This document shows, one piece after another, positions 13,147-16,527 of a DNA stretch of 16,527 nt. The DNA is taken from NCBI GenBank assembly GCA_027044005.1, contig JALUDK010000127.1, positions 1 to 16,527 of the forward strand. Direction: 5' to 3'. The position numbers were made by a program, and so were the translations under genes. The notes below the pieces were generated by a model. That model saw only the letters and a program-made list of their open reading frames with translations. It did not search any database and was not told the origin of the DNA. This DNA comes from Acidilobaceae archaeon. GTDB lineage: Archaea; Thermoproteota; Thermoprotei_A; Sulfolobales; Acidilobaceae. Every line of letters starts with the position of its first letter. Position 1 is the stretch's first letter.

Positions 13147-14697
13147 ATGGCGTACCTAGGGGCTCCTATACTATGGGTTACGGTCCTCGCCCCTGTAGCC
13201 CTTGCAGTCGCAGGGCTACTATTGAGGGATAATAGTGGGAAGACTTATAGGCTTTTAGCATATACCGGTGCGCTCCTGCTACTCATACCCGCAGTGCTAG
13301 TGCTATACTACTCATACACCGGCACGCTGGCAGCCGGGGTCATAGACCCAGTCGCAATAGACCTATCGGACTACAGGATCGGGAGGATGATGCTAGTCCT
13401 AGACGGCCTATCATCCCCTGTGGTCCTGGGCATATCAGTGGTGACCGCCCTAGTCTCGATATACAGCATACGCTACATGACCCATAGGATAAGGGAGATG
13501 GAGGAGCACGGCGAGAAGGCCCCGGGCTTCAACGTCTACTACGCCCTCTACGCGGGCTTCGCCGCGTCAATGCTGGGCATGGCCTACGCCTCAAACCTAA
13601 TACTCTTCTTCGTCTTCCTCGAGCTCAGCCTGCTAACATCATTCGCGCTGATAGCGTACTACGGCTACGGTGACAGGGGGAGGATAAGCCTCCTATACTT
13701 CATCTGGACCCACATAGCCGGGGCCCTGTTCCTGGCAGGCGTCCTGTACTACGGGCTGAACAGGGGCACCTTCGACGTTGTAGTAGAGCTAGGCGGCTCC
13801 ATCGGCTATATATCGCCCTCACCCAGCTACCAATACCTAAACCTAGCGGTAGCAGCCATAATACTAGGCCTCTTCGTCAAGATGGCGGTCTTCGGCGTCC
13901 ACATGTGGCTCCCGTACGCCCACGCAGAGGCCCCAACACCAGTATCAGCGCTCCTATCACCAAACCTCATCGGAATAGCGGGCTACGCACTAGCAAGATT
14001 CGTATACCCCCTCTTCCCCAGCATCATAGAGGCCAACAAGGCACTCCTACTCAGCCTAGCCATACTCACGATAGTCTACGGCGGCCTAGTAGCCATACGC
14101 CAGGTCGACTTCAAGAGGTTCCTAGCCTATTCCAGCGTCAGCCAGATGGGATACATGCTCCTAGGGCTAGCAACCCTAACGAGCATGGGCATAGGAGGGG
14201 CAATGCTGCACTACCTAAGCCACGCTATAGGAAAGGCCATACTCTTCATGGTAGCCGGAGTCTTCATAACAGAGCTAGGCACGAGAGACATAACAAGGAT
14301 GGGGGGCCTGGCCAGGCGCTACCCAATAATGGCGGCGGCAACGCTACTAGGGTTCATGCACCTAGTCGGCATACCCCCAGCCCTGGGCATGTGGAGCGAG
14401 GTCCTCATAGTATACGGCCTCTTCGATGGAGTCACGGTAGCTAGCCAGGCCATGCTATGGGGGATCACCCTGGTCCTAATCCTAGCATTCATGGTAACAG
14501 CAGCCTACAGCTTCATAATGATGAGGAAGATCTTCTTCGGGCAGCCCAAGATCGAGGCTAGCGAGTACATGGACGACTTCAAGGCCACGATAGTACTAGT
14601 AGGCGCCCTAGGCGTGTTCTTCTTCGTAGCGATAGGAACCCTCTCAGAGCCCCTAAGGGTCGCCTCAGAGCTCCTAGCAGGAGTAATAGGGGGGTGA
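13147..14697 (+). CDS. nuoM: Complex I-like antiporter subunit, NuoM-type
   Basis: This is one of the Mrp-like antiporter subunits that pump protons (or sodium) in the distal membrane arm. The 516-residue protein has about 14 transmembrane helices. Recognisable features are E159 in FLELSLLTSF (helix 5), K245 in LFVKMAVFG (helix 7), WLPYAHAEAPTPVSA (from about 254), H359 and K363 in YLSHAIGKAILF, and E418 in MWSEVLI (helix 12). These match the proton-channel residues of NuoM. The helix 8 lysine of bacterial NuoM is G276 here. The motifs fit M better than N or L; an N-type name cannot be fully excluded. It starts one base after the nuoK stop with GAGGAGGGGGTG upstream. Confidence 0.88.
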   Translation: MAYLGAPILWVTVLAPVALAVAGLLLRDNSGKTYRLLAYTGALLLLIPAVLVLYYSYTGTLAAGVIDPVAIDLSDYRIGRMMLVLDGLSSPVVLGISVVTALVSIYSIRYMTHRIREMEEHGEKAPGFNVYYALYAGFAASMLGMAYASNLILFFVFLELSLLTSFALIAYYGYGDRGRISLLYFIWTHIAGALFLAGVLYYGLNRGTFDVVVELGGSIGYISPSPSYQYLNLAVAAIILGLFVKMAVFGVHMWLPYAHAEAPTPVSALLSPNLIGIAGYALARFVYPLFPSIIEANKALLLSLAILTIVYGGLVAIRQVDFKRFLAYSSVSQMGYMLLGLATLTSMGIGGAMLHYLSHAIGKAILFMVAGVFITELGTRDITRMGGLARRYPIMAAATLLGFMHLVGIPPALGMWSEVLIVYGLFDGVTVASQAMLWGITLVLILAFMVTAAYSFIMMRKIFFGQPKIEASEYMDDFKATIVLVGALGVFFFVAIGTLSEPLRVASELLAGVIGG

Positions 14698-14699
14698 CG

Positions 14700-16527
14700 A
14701 TGATGGAGCCTAGTTACGTGGTCGAGGGATTCCTCCCCTGGAGCCTAGCCTGGCTGGCCCCGTACATAGGGGCCTTCCTCCTAGCCCTAGCCTACATAGC
14801 GGGCTCCAGGAACGACAAGCTATACTGGGGAGTAAGCCTAGCCTCGATACTAGCATCAGCCATAATCTCAACAATAGCGGCGGCGAGGGTGCTTGGAGGG
14901 GAGCCGATCTACGCCAAGGCCAGCGGCTACTGGTTCCCCTGGATCAAGGTCACACTAGGAACCTACATAGACGGGCTCTCAGCCGTGATGGCGCTAGTGG
15001 TATCATGGCTGAGCTTCCTGATAGCACTCTACAGCGTGAAGTACATGGAGGGAGACTGGGGGCTACACAGGTACTTCTTCTTCATAACATTCTTCGTAGG
15101 CAGCATGCAGCTGGTAGTACTAGCTGACAACCTCCTACTACTATTCATAGGATGGGAAGGAACCGGCATAGCAAGCTACGCCCTAATAGGCCACTGGTAC
15201 ACAGACGAGGAGGAGTACTGGGTCGGCGTCCCGGGCAGGAAGGCCCTAGGCCAGCCCATGTACTTCGAGCCAAGCCACAGCGCAGTCAGGGCAATACTCT
15301 TCACCAGGATAGGAGACATAGGCCTACTAGTAGGCACCGCAGTAATCTACCTAACAGTAGGCACCATAACCATACCAGAGCTGGCCCAGAACGCGGCGGC
15401 CTGGATAGGAGCACTAGCCGCAAAGGGCATACTACCATCACTCCTACTCATATTCACCCTAGGAGCACTGGGCAAGAGCGCCCAGTTCCCATTCCACGAG
15501 TGGCTCGTGACAGCGATGACCGGCCCCACGCCAGTATCAGCACTGATACACGCAGCCACCATGGTAAAAGCTGGCGTATACTTCATACTAAGGTTCGCCC
15601 CCATAATAATAGTCGGGGCCCTAGCAGCGGGCGAGGCAGCGAAGGCCCAGGCCCTAGACTACTTCACCATACTAGCCGGGCTGGGCGCAGTAACCGCTTT
15701 CATGATGGCGACGATGGCCCTAGTGTCAAACGAGCTGAAGCTCATACTGGCGTACTCGACAGCAAGCCAGCTAGGCTACATGTTCATAGCCGGCGCAGCG
15801 GCTGGGATAATAGCCTACCACGGGGAGCTGGAGGCAGCGCTATCCAGCGTCATGGCTGGGCTAAGCCACCTAGTCAGCCACGCAGTCTTCAAGGCCAGCC
15901 TCTTCCTCATAGCCGGATGGCTCATACACGTGGCCCACAACAGGTTCATAGATACGATGGGCAACTACGCCAAGTACATGAAGCTCACAGCACTCTCCCT
16001 ATGGCTAGCGGGCCTCAGCCTAGCCGGGCTACCGCCCTTCAGCGGGTTCTTCAGCAAGGAGCTGATAATACACTACACAGAGGAGGCCGGGGTAGGCCCG
16101 GTACTATGGCTAGCAGTGGTGACAGCAGGCCTAACCGCCGCGTACACCCTTAGAATGATCCTAAGGATACTCCACCTCCCTCCAAAGGAGGAGGGCCACG
16201 GCCACGAGCCACACGAGGCCCACCCTATAATGCTGGGCCCATACCTGATACTAGCGCTGGCATCAATAATACTCGGTCTAGCCTGGGGTCAGGTTGCAGG
16301 GCTACTCTCAAAGGCCGCCCAGCTGACAGCAGCCATAGGCGAGGCTGTTAGCCTTGAGGTCAAGTTCGCTGGTCTCACTTACATGGTAACCGGCCTCGTA
16401 CTAGTGTCAATGGCTGTGGTAGGCTTCCTATACATGGTTGCAAGGGTGGACTTCATGGCCATAGCCAGGAGGAGCACAGCCGCCAGGCTGATCCACGACT
16501 TCCTATACGACAGGTGGTACATAAACT
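14700..16527 (+). CDS. nuoL: Complex I-like antiporter subunit NuoL (3' end beyond window)
   Basis: NuoL is the most distal and largest antiporter subunit. The frame starts at ATG 14700, two bases after the nuoM stop, with GGGGGGTGA just before it (ATG 14703 is an alternative). It stays open for 609 codons to the last base of the window, so the C-terminus is missing. Diagnostic residues are E153 in FIGWEGTGIAS (helix 5), K259 in LGKSAQFPFHEWL (helix 7), PTPVSALIHAATMVKAGVY with H284 and K290 (helix 8), SHAVFKASLF (helix 10-11) and PPFSGFFSKE with K453 (helix 12). A His/Glu-rich loop (around GHGHEPHEAH) follows helix 13. The lateral helix that should come next starts near the window edge. Confidence 0.95.
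   Translation, partial: MMEPSYVVEGFLPWSLAWLAPYIGAFLLALAYIAGSRNDKLYWGVSLASILASAIISTIAAARVLGGEPIYAKASGYWFPWIKVTLGTYIDGLSAVMALVVSWLSFLIALYSVKYMEGDWGLHRYFFFITFFVGSMQLVVLADNLLLLFIGWEGTGIASYALIGHWYTDEEEYWVGVPGRKALGQPMYFEPSHSAVRAILFTRIGDIGLLVGTAVIYLTVGTITIPELAQNAAAWIGALAAKGILPSLLLIFTLGALGKSAQFPFHEWLVTAMTGPTPVSALIHAATMVKAGVYFILRFAPIIIVGALAAGEAAKAQALDYFTILAGLGAVTAFMMATMALVSNELKLILAYSTASQLGYMFIAGAAAGIIAYHGELEAALSSVMAGLSHLVSHAVFKASLFLIAGWLIHVAHNRFIDTMGNYAKYMKLTALSLWLAGLSLAGLPPFSGFFSKELIIHYTEEAGVGPVLWLAVVTAGLTAAYTLRMILRILHLPPKEEGHGHEPHEAHPIMLGPYLILALASIILGLAWGQVAGLLSKAAQLTAAIGEAVSLEVKFAGLTYMVTGLVLVSMAVVGFLYMVARVDFMAIARRSTAARLIHDFLYDRWYIN

Noticed and set aside
15152..16153. A 333-codon open frame on the + strand inside nuoL
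   Set aside because: It is an out-of-frame reading of the nuoL gene; the product is full of Arg, His, Pro, Ser and Gly with no known pattern, while the nuoL frame has clear motifs throughout.
1..16527. Mobile elements, CRISPR arrays, tRNA or other RNA genes
   Set aside because: Looked for regular repeats, transposase or integrase motifs and tRNA-like cloverleaf ends; none were seen, and nearly all bases are accounted for by protein genes.

Overview
This window looks like a chromosomal segment of a hyperthermophilic crenarchaeon, most likely Desulfurococcales (Pyrodictiaceae-like or a relative). The reasons are the archaeal exosome genes, an archaeal L37Ae, KEOPS, prefoldin and XPF genes, an EF-2 with a diphthamide site, crenarchaeal TATA boxes, many GTG/TTG starts with Shine-Dalgarno motifs, and very strong use of ATA (Ile), CTA (Leu) and AGG (Arg) codons in DNA whose GC content looks to be in the mid-to-high 50s percent by eye. 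The genus is an inference. All real genes are on the + strand and the DNA is almost fully coding. There is no gene-free stretch over about 130 bases, and I see no tRNA, rRNA, insertion sequence, CRISPR array or integrase.

Region 1 (1-5575) is an information-processing gene string. It holds rrp4 (5' end cut by the window), rrp41, rrp42, rpl37ae, a Brix-domain ribosome-biogenesis gene, a KEOPS Pcc1-like gene, prefoldin beta, a small DUF3194-like gene, a DHH phosphoesterase and a short XPF/ERCC4 nuclease. Most junctions overlap or are a few bases apart. Together they cover 3'-5' RNA decay, ribosome assembly, tRNA t6A modification, protein folding and DNA repair. Clear or possible extra promoters lie before prefoldin, rpl37ae and the XPF gene.

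Region 2 (5576-7878) is the gene for elongation factor 2 with its own TATA box. A 131-base gap follows it, containing two alternative hairpins, a TATA box and a perfect 14-bp palindrome.

Region 3 (8010-16527, running off the window) is an operon for a complex I-like membrane oxidoreductase: nuoA, B, C, D, H, I, J, K, an M-type antiporter subunit, and nuoL (609 codons visible, no stop reached). The NADH-oxidising module (nuoE, F, G) is absent from the expected place between nuoD and nuoH, so the electron donor is unlikely to be NADH through the usual route. The connecting subunits keep the N2 cluster cysteines (NuoB) and the two [4Fe-4S] motifs (NuoI). However, NuoD appears to have lost the quinone-binding tyrosine and to have a shortened histidine loop, and the M-type subunit has lost the lysine of transmembrane helix 8. 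These differences are the most interesting part of the window. I did not find a wholly unknown system. Most genes belong to known families, and the novelty is in residue-level, regulatory and arrangement features.
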